Positions 33,537 to 43,956 of a stretch of DNA of 45,034 bases are shown here, one piece after another. Origin of the DNA: JAXLYE01 sp046351595 (GTDB lineage: Bacteria; Myxococcota_A; Polyangia; Palsa-1104; JAEUJZ01). The stretch lies in contig JAXLYE010000017.1 in NCBI GenBank assembly GCA_046351595.1, positions 1 through 45,034 of the forward strand. The letters run 5' to 3'. Position numbers and translations under genes: made by a program. Every line of letters starts with the position of its first letter. The stretch's first letter is position 1. The notes below the pieces were generated by a model that searched no databases, was not told where the DNA came from, and worked only from the letters and a program-made list of their open reading frames with translations.

Positions 33537-34919
33537 CTAAACGAAGGTACGCTGACGTCGCCGGGCGAGCAGCAGGAACAGAGGCAGGGCCCACAGCCCA
33601 GAGAAGCCGCCGCGGTCGCGGGACGCAGCGACGGCCGAGCAGCCAGCGGGCGGCTCCGGAGCAGCGGTCCGGTCCGCAGGCATCTCGGGCTGCGCAGGCG
33701 CCGGAGCGGGCTGGCAGCGGTGCGCCGCAGCATCGCAGATCTCGTCGGCGCTGCAATCGGAGTCCGACGCGCACGCCCCCGGAGGCGGCACGACGCAGCG
33801 CTGCGTCGCCGCATCACAGATCTGTCCGGGGGTACACCGTGCGTCCGAGCTGCAGCCGGTCTTGCATATGTTGGTGCTCTGCTCGCAGCTCTGCCCGAGC
33901 TCACAGTGCGCATCAATCGTGCAGCGGGTCGGGGGCGCGCAGGTGCCGCGGCTGCAGACCCGGCCGGCCGGGCACTGATCGTCGCTGAGGCACTGGACGC
34001 AGGCCCCGGCCGCGCAGATCCGGCGGTCGCTGGGACAGGGGCTGCAGCTCGCGCCGCAGTGATCCGCGCTCGTGCAGGCCTGACAGAGTCCGTCGCCGCA
34101 GTAGCTGCCGGTGGCGCAGACGGCGCCGGGCGCTCCGCACTCCTGACAGACGCGGTTCTCGCCGTCGATCGCGCTGAACAGGAGCGTCGGCGGGACCAGA
34201 TTGAACCGGCCGCCGTACGCGGTGACATCGCTGAGCGGCGTCGAGCAGCCGGTGCTGCATTCCGGCTGTGCGGAGTCGGCCAGGGCCCACTCCAGGAGCG
34301 CCGCCTGGTCGGTCTGGAAATAGACGAGCTCGATGGGATAGAGGCCGGCGCGGGTGAACCGGATCTGACGGATGGCGCGCTGCGACTGCAGCACGTCGAC
34401 CCCGGAGAACACCTCGCGCGCACCGATGCGCAGCGAGCAGAAGTTGTCGCAGGCGAGCGCGAAGGACAGCGTCTTGCCGACGCGCTCCGCGGTCACGTTG
34501 AGGTAGCCGCGTATACGCGCGGCAAAGTCCGTGTCATCTCCCGACGGGCTGGCCTTGGGGCTCTGGCTGTACGGGAAGTAGTCGTCCAGGCTGCCGGGGC
34601 CCGAGAAGTCGCCCGCGGCTCCGTCCGAGCCGTTGCGGAAGTTGATGCGGTCGATCAGCCGGCTGGTGCGGCCGCTGAGCAGCGGATCCGAAGCCGGCTT
34701 GTCGAGCAGCGCCTCGGCCTCCTGGCGCGTGCTCAGCGGCGCGGCGGGCCGTGTGTACTGAACGAAGGAGCCGCAGGCCCCGGTGCCGACGTCCCGGCGC
34801 GGAGCCGAGACCGCGTGGGTCTCGTCGATCACGAGCTCGGCGTGCGCGACCCCGGAGTATGTGGCAGAGGCACAGATCATCGAAAACAGAGCCGGAATCC
34901 AGGTCGTCTTTGCGTACAT
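33537..34919 (-). CDS. MYXO-CTERM surface protein with PA14-like domain and Cys-rich repeats (TraA-like)
   Basis: A 460-residue exported protein. A signal peptide (~8-26) is followed by a PA14-like region (~50-240), a Cys-rich run of EGF-like/myxobacterial repeats (~255-400; e.g. CVQCLSDDQCPAGRVCSRGTC pattern), a Pro/Ala stretch, and a MYXO-CTERM tail (~425-460): a GC pair, a hydrophobic helix and an RRR cluster, the signal for myxobacterial cell-surface sorting. This order matches TraA, the outer-membrane exchange receptor of Myxococcus, but its usual partner TraB (OmpA-type) is not adjacent. It may be TraA-related or another surface adhesin. ATG 34919 has AGGGA upstream. Confidence 0.78.
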   Translation of the reverse strand: MYAKTTWIPALFSMICASATYSGVAHAELVIDETHAVSAPRRDVGTGACGSFVQYTRPAAPLSTRQEAEALLDKPASDPLLSGRTSRLIDRINFRNGSDGAAGDFSGPGSLDDYFPYSQSPKASPSGDDTDFAARIRGYLNVTAERVGKTLSFALACDNFCSLRIGAREVFSGVDVLQSQRAIRQIRFTRAGLYPIELVYFQTDQAALLEWALADSAQPECSTGCSTPLSDVTAYGGRFNLVPPTLLFSAIDGENRVCQECGAPGAVCATGSYCGDGLCQACTSADHCGASCSPCPSDRRICAAGACVQCLSDDQCPAGRVCSRGTCAPPTRCTIDAHCELGQSCEQSTNICKTGCSSDARCTPGQICDAATQRCVVPPPGACASDSDCSADEICDAAAHRCQPAPAPAQPEMPADRTAAPEPPAGCSAVAASRDRGGFSGLWALPLFLLLARRRQRTFV

Positions 34920-35449
34920 CGCAGTCTCCCTATTTCAGAGCTACATGAGCCGGTGTCTGCCCATGGCATTGCAAGGCCCGCGCCGCGGCCCGGGAGCCGG
35001 TTCAAGGCTCGAAAAGGAATGGAGAAAAGGAGGAACGCCGAGCGCGTAAGGCGCGTCGGTGCCAGCCTGCGCGGACGCGGACCGTACGCGGCATCCGGCG
35101 CGTACGGTCCGCGCACAGCAGCAGCCGCCTGTGCGAAGAGACAAAGGGAGCCGCACGACGAGCAGACAGGCACGCGGGGGCTCGTACACTTGAGGAGCAG
35201 CACGTTACCGCGGCCGCCCCCCTACGGCGCTGAGAAGTACGTCACGCGCGACAAGAGCAGCCTGCCCGGTCGACGCAGATCTCCGCGCAGCGGCTGCTCA
35301 TTCTGCTCATTGGTCAGCTTGCTCACAGCGCAGGCTGTGGGCTGTTCAAGCTGCATATTCTGTAGCGGTATGCACAAGCCACGTGCCCCCATACGAGCGG
35401 CAAATTCTCACCCATTGCCTCTGCCCGCGACCCGAGGTACCGTCGGAGC
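34920..35449. other. 530-bp gene-free region with a 13-bp hairpin
   Basis: No convincing gene. GCGGACCGTACGC (35077-35089) and GCGTACGGTCCGC (35100-35112) form a perfect 13-bp stem with a 10-nt loop; no T-run follows on either side. AT-richer stretches near 35301-35360 precede the STAS-like gene at 35450, whose probable promoter is TTGCCT-17 bp-TACCGT. Confidence 0.5.
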
Positions 35450-36001
35450 GTGGACAACCATGCGCCCAAGCCGCCCGGCCCGGTCCGGGGAAGCACCGAG
35501 CCGCAGGCCGCAGGCGGCGCCCGCTCCGACCCACGGCGCCAGTCCGCCGGGCTCGAGTGGCGTTGGCAGGGCAAGCACCGCTTCTGCTGTGACGGCGACC
35601 TGGTGATCTTCGAGCTGCACGGGCTGTTCGGCGTAGACGATGCCCTGTGTATGTTCCGGCTCTCGGAGGATCAGGATCAGCGGTATGGCTACGTCCTGTT
35701 CCTGTTCGACGCCCGCGATGGCCTGAACATGAGCCAGGAGGCCCGCCGCATGGTCGGCGAGAAGCTCCGGCGGCAGCCGGTCAACCGGGTCACGGCCATC
35801 ATCGGAGCCTCCACGGCGATGAAGACCGTGACGCGGCTGATCCAGAACGCCTCGCGCCTGTTCGGATTCCCGATCCGTCCGGTCCAGTTCTGCGACTCGC
35901 AGGAGGAGGCGCTGACCTGGCTCGATGTGCAGCGCCAGCAGTTCCTCACCAAGCTGCAGCACACCACCACGCCGCGGTCCGACGGCGCATATAAGCCCTG
36001 A
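35450..36001 (+). CDS. STAS-like (SpoIIAA-like) protein, paralogue
   Basis: A 183-residue cytoplasmic protein with a disordered, Pro/Gly-rich N-terminus (~1-40) followed by the STAS-like domain: HRFCCDGDLVIFELHG, QRYGYVLFLFDARDG, EARRMVGEKLR, AIIGASTAMKTVTRLIQNAS and FCDSQEEALTWLDV. GTG 35450 follows the TTGCCT/TACCGT promoter pattern with almost no leader. It aligns well with the gene at 21916, and both have the GTG start. The SNP-like length difference is in the N-terminal tail. Confidence 0.75.
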   Translation: MDNHAPKPPGPVRGSTEPQAAGGARSDPRRQSAGLEWRWQGKHRFCCDGDLVIFELHGLFGVDDALCMFRLSEDQDQRYGYVLFLFDARDGLNMSQEARRMVGEKLRRQPVNRVTAIIGASTAMKTVTRLIQNASRLFGFPIRPVQFCDSQEEALTWLDVQRQQFLTKLQHTTTPRSDGAYKP

Positions 36002-36035
36002 GGGGGTTCGCGGGTCGAGCGGGGGTCTTTGGGAC

Positions 36036-36341
36036 TCAGCGCGCCTGCGGCCAGGGCTCGATCGACAGGAACCCGCGCGGATCGTGCGCGGGTAGTAGGG
36101 TGAGCTCCGGAGCGCGCGCCTTGGGGGCCGCGATGCGCAGCAGGTTCTCGCGGACCGCGGCCGGATCTGCGTCCCCGGCGAAGCGGACCAGCCACGGGCG
36201 CTCGCGCCTCTCGGTGAGGCCCTCGAGCTGCCACGCCAGGTCCCCCACGAACACGAAGCGGCGGCCGTCCGGCAGAGCGACAAAGACAATCACCGACCCC
36301 GGCGTGTGACCTGCAAGTTCCGCGCTGTCAGCTATCGTCAC
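36036..36341 (-). pseudogene. C-terminal fragment of a metallo-beta-lactamase-fold hydrolase
   Basis: About 101 residues remain: AGHTPGSV (third metal-ligand His), the VFVGDLAWQLEG strand (Asp ligand), an RPWLVRFAGD segment and LPAHD near the end, all typical of the second half of an MBL-fold hydrolase such as a lactonase. The first half with the HxHxDH motif is absent. The frame starts at a GTG right after an in-frame TAG, and the DNA upstream (36342 on) is unrelated and less GC-rich, so the gene was cut. It is unlikely to be active. Confidence 0.75.
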
Positions 36342-36405
36342 ATTCTATTCATTCATCGATGTAGCGATCCTTGAAGAACAGAGGCCAGGATATGGGTTCA
36401 GCTGG

Positions 36406-36708
36406 ATGCAGATCCTGTCCTATTCCATGCGCGGCCACTTCTGGGAGCAAGACGGTGTCGAAAAGAAACGAAGCCTGGCGCTCGCCGCGTTCCGGCACCA
36501 GCAGCTGCAATCCCCTCAAGACGGCAGCGCGGCACCTCTAGGGCTCGGGCAGGTGTTGACGCAGGAAGACAGCGCTCCCTTGCAGATCCCTTCGCCAGAA
36601 TCGGTACTTGAGCCGCTCTCTCTGGATCCCTGGGTCCACGACCTGATGCTCCGCTGGGCGCACGGGCAGATCAGCCCGACCGGCCCCGGTCCTTCCGAGC
36701 AAGGTTGA
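36406..36708 (+). CDS. hypothetical open frame (100 aa)
   Basis: About 100 codons with protein-like composition; the frame remains open upstream to ~36340 (reading HSFIDVAILEEQRPGYGF before the Met). No domain is recognised. It begins at the point where the MBL fragment ends, so it may be the 5'-truncated remnant of the gene that was joined there. No ribosome binding site is convincing. Confidence 0.3.
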   Translation: MQILSYSMRGHFWEQDGVEKKRSLALAAFRHQQLQSPQDGSAAPLGLGQVLTQEDSAPLQIPSPESVLEPLSLDPWVHDLMLRWAHGQISPTGPGPSEQG

Positions 36709-36740
36709 CGCCCTTCCCTGTTTCAGACTCTTATCCGCGC

Positions 36741-38066
36741 ATGCGCTCCGCCCACCCTCGCGCTCCGCACAGACCCACCCTGGCCGCCCGGTCCGCGGCA
36801 GCCTGCTTCTCAATCTTCCTGTCGGCAGGCTGTTCCCAAGATCCTGTTCCGGATAGCAGCATGGATGTTGCCGACCTCGCGAGCGTGGCGGACGGCGGCA
36901 GCGGGGCTCCGGATCTGGCGGCGGTGCCCGATCTCGCGGACCCCGGCAGGCCGCTGCCGGCGCTGCCGCTGCGCACCGAGAGCCGCTGGATCCTCGACGG
37001 CAAGGGGCAGCGGATCAAGCTGGCCGCGGTCAACTGGTACGGCGCGGAAGAGAAGGACTATGTGGTGGCGGGGCTCGACTCCGCGCCGCTGCCGGAGCTG
37101 GCGAGGCGCATCCGCGAGCTCGGCTACAATACGGTGCGGCTGCCGTGGTCGAACGAGATGGTCGAGCGCAACCCGGTCATCGCCGCGCCGCTGCTCGCGA
37201 AGAACCCGCAGCTGGTCGGCAAGCGCGCGCTCGAGGTGCTGGACGCGGTGATCGCGGCGCTCGCGCACCAGGGGCTGCTGGTCGTCCTGGACAACCACAC
37301 CAGCGACGCGGACTGGTGCTGCACCGAGACCGACGAGAACGGCCTTTGGTGGAACAGCCGCTACTCCGAGGCCGCGTGGATCGGCGACTGGCGCACGCTG
37401 GTGCAGCGCTACCGCGACCAGCCCGCGGTCGTCGGCGCCGACCTGCGCAACGAGCCGCGCGGCGCCAGCGGCAAGCGTCCGACCTGGGGCGGCACCGATC
37501 CGTCGCTCGACTGGAAGCGCGCCGCCGGCGCCTGCGCGGCCGTTCTCCTCAAGCTCAACCCGGACCTGCTGATCGTCGTCGAAGGGCTGAACTACGCGAC
37601 CGACTTCAGCGGCGTCTATACGAGCCCGCTCAGCCTCCCGGTCGCGGGGCGGCTCGTGTACTCGCCGCACGACTACGCCTGGTTCAACCCGACGATGAAG
37701 ACATACGCAGAGCTCAAGACCGCGCTCGGCAACCGCTGGGGGTTCCTGCTGGTGCAGGGCAAGCCGTACACGGCGCCGGTCTGGGTCGGCGAGTTCGGGA
37801 CCTGCCACACCGGCGCCGACTGCATCGACGGGCCCGAAGGGACCAGCAGCCAGGGCCTGTGGTTCGCCGGCATCCGCCGCTACCTCGACGAGGCGGACAT
37901 CGACTGGGCGTACTGGGCGCTCAACGGCACGCAGGCCCGCGGCACCGGCCGCACCTACGGCGCCGAGGAGAGCTACGGCATCCTCGATCCGAGCTGGCAG
38001 CGGCCGGCGCTGGCCGCGCTGCAGTCGGCGCTGGCCGCGCTGCAGCCGGTGCGGCAGCGGCCCTGA
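36741..38066 (+). CDS. GH5-family glycoside hydrolase lipoprotein
   Basis: A 441-residue exported endoglucanase-type enzyme. Signal with lipobox LSAGC (Cys31), a Ser/Gly/Asp-rich linker (~35-75), then a GH5 (TIM-barrel) domain (~80-430). The acid/base Glu238 is in RNEP, the nucleophile Glu351 in VGEFG, with DNH (184-186) and YSPHDY (307-312) as usual supporting motifs and WALNG (near 400) closing the site. It is likely a beta-1,4-glucanase or mannanase of the outer surface. ATG 36741 starts the signal; a TTG at 36705 would add 12 residues. Confidence 0.9.
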   Translation: MRSAHPRAPHRPTLAARSAAACFSIFLSAGCSQDPVPDSSMDVADLASVADGGSGAPDLAAVPDLADPGRPLPALPLRTESRWILDGKGQRIKLAAVNWYGAEEKDYVVAGLDSAPLPELARRIRELGYNTVRLPWSNEMVERNPVIAAPLLAKNPQLVGKRALEVLDAVIAALAHQGLLVVLDNHTSDADWCCTETDENGLWWNSRYSEAAWIGDWRTLVQRYRDQPAVVGADLRNEPRGASGKRPTWGGTDPSLDWKRAAGACAAVLLKLNPDLLIVVEGLNYATDFSGVYTSPLSLPVAGRLVYSPHDYAWFNPTMKTYAELKTALGNRWGFLLVQGKPYTAPVWVGEFGTCHTGADCIDGPEGTSSQGLWFAGIRRYLDEADIDWAYWALNGTQARGTGRTYGAEESYGILDPSWQRPALAALQSALAALQPVRQRP

Positions 38067-38113
38067 GCGCGCTCCTGTAGGATGCCCGGCTCACGAGAGA
38101 AACGGAGGACAGG

Positions 38114-38908
38114 ATGGATCTGAAGCTCAAGGGAAAGACGGCGCTGGTGACCGGCTCGACCGCCGGGATCGGGTATGCAATCGCCGCCGGTCTGTGCGCC
38201 GAGGGCGCGGCCGTGATCGTGAACGGCCGCTCGCAGCAGCGCGTAAACGAGGCGGTCGCGCGGCTCGGTGCGTCGCACCCCGGAGTGAATGTCGCGGGCG
38301 TCGCGGCCGATGTCGGCAGCGCCGCCGGGATCGAGTCGCTCTGCCGCGAGGTCGGGGCTATTGACATACTGGTCAATAACGCCGGGATCTTCGAGCCCAA
38401 GCCCTTCCTCGAGATTCCCGACGCCGACTGGCTGCGCTTCTTCGAGGTCAACGTGATGAGCGGGGTCCGGCTCACCCGCGCGTATCTGCCCGGCATGCTC
38501 GAGCGCAAGTGGGGCCGCGTGCTCTTCATCTCCAGCGAGTCGGGGCTGCAGATCCCGGCCGAGATGATCCACTACGGAATGACCAAGACCGCGCAGCTCG
38601 CGGTGGCGCGCGGCATCGCCGAGTCCATCCCGGCCTCCGGGGTCACGGTGAACACGGTGCTGCCCGGGCCCACGAGCTCCGAGGGAGTCTCGGACTTCGT
38701 CGGCAGCCTGGCGCGCGACCGCGGCGCGACCCCGGAGCAGATCGAGAAGGAGTTCTTCCAGACCATGCGCCCGAGCTCCCTGATCAAGCGCTTCGCCACA
38801 CCGGAGGAGGTCGCGGCGCTCGTGGTCTACCTGTGCGGCGAGCCGGCCTCCGCGACCACCGGCGCCGCGCTGCGCGTCGACGGTGGCGTCACCCGCGCCA
38901 TCGCCTGA
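38114..38908 (+). CDS. short-chain dehydrogenase/reductase
   Basis: A 264-residue NAD(P)-dependent oxidoreductase of the classical SDR type. Cofactor motif TGSTAGIG (13-20), NNAG (88-91) and the catalytic Ser141, Tyr154 and Lys158 are in place; the sequence continues with VNTVLPGPTSSEG and ends in RVDGG. Arg after the glycine motif (NGRS, ~37-40) favours NADP(H). Substrate unknown. GGAGGACAGG lies at ideal spacing before ATG 38114. It follows the GH5 gene on the same strand by 47 bp. Confidence 0.93.
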   Translation: MDLKLKGKTALVTGSTAGIGYAIAAGLCAEGAAVIVNGRSQQRVNEAVARLGASHPGVNVAGVAADVGSAAGIESLCREVGAIDILVNNAGIFEPKPFLEIPDADWLRFFEVNVMSGVRLTRAYLPGMLERKWGRVLFISSESGLQIPAEMIHYGMTKTAQLAVARGIAESIPASGVTVNTVLPGPTSSEGVSDFVGSLARDRGATPEQIEKEFFQTMRPSSLIKRFATPEEVAALVVYLCGEPASATTGAALRVDGGVTRAIA

Positions 38909-38966
38909 TGCGGCGGCCGCGGGCAGTGCCGCCGACCCGACGAGGCTCCGAGTCTGCCGCGGGCGC

Positions 38967-39623
38967 CTACCGCTCCACTCTGCGGCCCGGCAGGGTCTTG
39001 ACCCGGGTTTCCTGATCCTCGACGTCGCGGCCGCGGATGAGCAGGTAGGGCCGGCGCTCGTAGTGGACCGTCCAGAGCTTGCCGTCGTAGCGGACGGAGT
39101 GCGTCACGTCGCCCTTTAGCACGTAGCGCTCGCCGATCGCAGAGGAGCCGCGCCGCTCCGGCTCGGGAGCGACCGCGAAGCGACCGCGCCGCTCGGGCTC
39201 CGGGCCGTCCCCGGAGCCGCTGGCACCGTCGCGGTCGCCGTCGAGCTCGGGCGCGAAGTAGAGGACGCTGCGGTCGTCGCCGGGCATGAAGCTCAGCCCG
39301 AGGCCGCCCGCCTCCATCGCGACCACGGTGCCCGGGGTGTGGCGGCGGATGCGCAGCTCCTCGATGCGGCGGCCGCGGAAGAAGCGCACGGTCCCGCCCG
39401 CGGTGATGTGGGCGCTCTCGTCGGTGGTGTCGCGGCGCAGGCAGAACTCGTCGGAGACGAAGTACTGTAGGAGCGTGCGATCGCGCGGCTCCAGCCGGTA
39501 CCGATCCGCGACCCGATCGGTAAACGGCAGGTAGGAAGTACAGGACGCAACGAGCGGCAGGGACAGCAAGGCCACGAGCGCCAGGGTCCGTCGGACGCTG
39601 GAGAGGCGGCTGGGGTTTCTCAT
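38967..39623 (-). CDS. lipoprotein of unknown function
   Basis: A 218-residue lipoprotein: signal with lipobox LVASC (Cys ~27 after ATG 39623), then an all-beta looking domain (RYRLEPRDRTLLQYFVSDEFCLRRD, a second strand set around FMPGDDRSVLYFAPEL), a charged, disordered loop (DGDRDGASGSGDG and two PEPERRG repeats), and a closing strand region ending ETRVKTLPGRR. I recognise no family. It lies between the SDR gene (convergent) and the TetR gene. Confidence 0.7.
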   Translation of the reverse strand: MRNPSRLSSVRRTLALVALLSLPLVASCTSYLPFTDRVADRYRLEPRDRTLLQYFVSDEFCLRRDTTDESAHITAGGTVRFFRGRRIEELRIRRHTPGTVVAMEAGGLGLSFMPGDDRSVLYFAPELDGDRDGASGSGDGPEPERRGRFAVAPEPERRGSSAIGERYVLKGDVTHSVRYDGKLWTVHYERRPYLLIRGRDVEDQETRVKTLPGRRVER

Positions 39624-39660
39624 GCCCCGCTCAACGCACCACCCGCGCGCTGGTTCTTGG

Positions 39661-39676
39661 GTGCGAGATCTCGCAC
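39661..39676. promoter_or_regulatory. perfect 16-bp palindrome
   Basis: GTGCGAGATCTCGCAC reads the same on both strands. It lies 38 bp upstream of the start of the lipoprotein gene (39623) and 95 bp after the TetR stop. It may be a dimeric repressor operator or part of a terminator for the TetR gene; no T-run follows. Confidence 0.4.
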
Positions 39677-39770
39677 GGTCGCGGGCGGGCGGTCCGATCA
39701 CACGGTCCTCACGCGTACGGCCGCGGCGACGGGGCCCGCAGCGGCGAGCCGAGCGAGGGCGAGCCGCGGC

Positions 39771-40418
39771 TCAGCCGCAGCCGACCATGCGCAGCGCCAG
39801 CTCCGCCTGCACCTCGGCCAGCGCTTTGACCTCGAGGCCGCCGCCCGGCTCGTACCAGTACGGGATGCGCAGCCCGATGGCGCCGATCGCCGCCGCGGTG
39901 ACCAGCAGGTTCCGGCACTTGAACCAGCCGGCGGTCACGCCCCGATCAAGGATGTCGATGAGCAGCACCGCGGACTGCTTGCGCAGGGCCAGCGCCGGCG
40001 CGGCGAGCTCCTTGGGCAGCGCGTACAGCTCCTCGTTGGCGACCATGGCGAGCTGCGGGTGGGTCGCGTGCATCGTGGCGTGGGCCCGCACGAACGCGCG
40101 AAGCTGCTCCCGCGGGTCGGCTCCGGCCCGCAGCAGCTCGGCGCGCACCGCGGCCTGGTGGACCTCGTGGCCCAGCCGGGCCAGTTCGGCCAGGATGTGA
40201 TCCTTGGAGGGGAAGTGCGCGTAGAGCGCGCCCGGCTGCAGCCTGCACTGCTTCGCCAGGTCGCGGACCGAGGTGCCGTGGAAGCCGACGCGCGCGAAGA
40301 GCCGCAGCGCCGCCTCGAGGATGCGCCGCGGCGTGCCCTCGGGCACCGCGCCCGCGGGCAGCGCCGCGAGCCGGCCATGGACCGGAGAACCGGAGCGAGT
40401 GTGAATCGGAGAGCGCAT
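39771..40418 (-). CDS. TetR-family regulator
   Basis: A 215-residue regulator. The DNA-binding domain (~25-75) has RILEAALRLFARVGFHGTS, VRDLAKQCRLQPGALYAHFPSKDHIL, then a helical ligand-binding domain with a hydrophobic final helix. ATG 40418 is chosen as it begins just before the divergent promoter. It is divergent from the alpha/beta hydrolase gene; two palindromic sites lie between them, so it probably represses itself and the hydrolase. Confidence 0.88.
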   Translation of the reverse strand: MRSPIHTRSGSPVHGRLAALPAGAVPEGTPRRILEAALRLFARVGFHGTSVRDLAKQCRLQPGALYAHFPSKDHILAELARLGHEVHQAAVRAELLRAGADPREQLRAFVRAHATMHATHPQLAMVANEELYALPKELAAPALALRKQSAVLLIDILDRGVTAGWFKCRNLLVTAAAIGAIGLRIPYWYEPGGGLEVKALAEVQAELALRMVGCG

Positions 40419-40427
40419 GTTTTTGAT

Positions 40428-40498
40428 TGAACGACCGTTCAAAATGAACGTACCATCTCGTCGCAGAGCTTGACCTGGGATTCCTGAACGATCGTTAC
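40428..40498. promoter_or_regulatory. two operator-like palindromes between TetR and hydrolase genes
   Basis: TGAACGACCGTTCA (40428-40441) is an inverted repeat with 6 of 7 positions matching, and AACGATCGTT (40487-40496) is a perfect palindrome; both share a GAACGA half-site. They sit close to the TetR start (40418) and the hydrolase start (40528), where a TetR dimer would act on both genes. Confidence 0.6.
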
Positions 40499-40527
40499 AG
40501 GCTCCGAGCGGGCCGCGGAACACGCGC

Positions 40528-41319
40528 ATGTCCACGATCCAGCTTGAGGGCGTGTCCCTCTACGTTGAGCAGCACGGCTCCGGCTCGCCGGTCCTGCTGC
40601 TGCACGGCCTCGGCTCCTCGGGACAGGACTGGGAGCTCGTCGCGCCGCGGCTCGCCGCGCACCACCGTGTCATTGTGCCGGATGTCCGCGGCCACGGCCG
40701 CAGCGACAAGCCCGCCGGGGACTACGGCGTGCCGCTGTTCGCGCGCGATGTCGCCGCCCTGTGCGATCGCCTCGGACTCTCGGGCGTACACGTCGTCGGC
40801 CTGTCGATGGGCGGCATGATCGCCTTCGAGCTCGCGGTCCGCCGGCCCGATCTTGTGCGCAGCCTGGTGATCGTCAACAGCGGGCCCGACATGGTCCCCA
40901 GGACGCTGGGGTTCCGGATCGCGCTCGGGACGCGGCTCTTGCTGCTGCGGCTCGTGGGTCCGGCCGGGCTGGCCCGCGTGCTCGCGCGCAAGCTGTTCCC
41001 CAAGCCCGAGCAGGAGGCGCTGCGCCTGCGCGTCCAGCAGCGCCTGGCGCAGAACGATCGCGACGTCTACCTGCGCGCGACGCGCGGGCTGATCGGGTGG
41101 ACGGTGCTGGATCGGCTGCAGGAGATCACGTGCCCGGTCCTGGTGCTCGCATCGGATCGCGACTATACAAAGGTGTCCGTCAAGGAAGCCTACGTCGCGC
41201 GCCTCAAGGACGCGCGCCTGGAGGTGCTGAAGGACTCCGGCCACGCCGCCCCCGGGGATCAGCCCGAGCAGGTCACCGACGCGATCCTCCGCTTCCTGCG
41301 CGGCGTCGCTCCAAGCTAA
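40528..41319 (+). CDS. alpha/beta hydrolase
   Basis: A 263-residue cytoplasmic hydrolase: oxyanion region LLLHGLGSSG (~24-32), RGHGRSD (54-60), nucleophile Ser93 in GLSMGG, Asp210 or Asp212 in ASDRDY and His239 in SGHAAPGDQP. Closely resembles esterases, lactonases and haloalkane-like enzymes of the same fold (3-oxoadipate enol-lactonase group). The substrate is unknown; it is probably induced by the ligand of the divergent TetR protein. Confidence 0.9.
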   Translation: MSTIQLEGVSLYVEQHGSGSPVLLLHGLGSSGQDWELVAPRLAAHHRVIVPDVRGHGRSDKPAGDYGVPLFARDVAALCDRLGLSGVHVVGLSMGGMIAFELAVRRPDLVRSLVIVNSGPDMVPRTLGFRIALGTRLLLLRLVGPAGLARVLARKLFPKPEQEALRLRVQQRLAQNDRDVYLRATRGLIGWTVLDRLQEITCPVLVLASDRDYTKVSVKEAYVARLKDARLEVLKDSGHAAPGDQPEQVTDAILRFLRGVAPS

Positions 41320-41490
41320 GCGCTGTCTTGATTCTTGAGCGGCCGGGCGGCTCGTCCTTGCCGCGCCCGGGCTCCCGCGGACTTCCGGTTCGCGGGCCCT
41401 GCCTACCTCTTGCTGCCTTGGATTCCTTGGCGCGGGCCGGACTCCCTCCGGACTGCGCGGTGTGCAGACAGAAAGGGGGCCTTATCTGGC

Positions 41491-43952
<2,462 letters not shown>

Positions 43953-43956
<4 letters not shown>

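Noticed and set aside
33720..35606. 628-codon plus-strand open frame
   Set aside because: Antisense to the MYXO-CTERM gene, Arg/Ala-rich, no motif.
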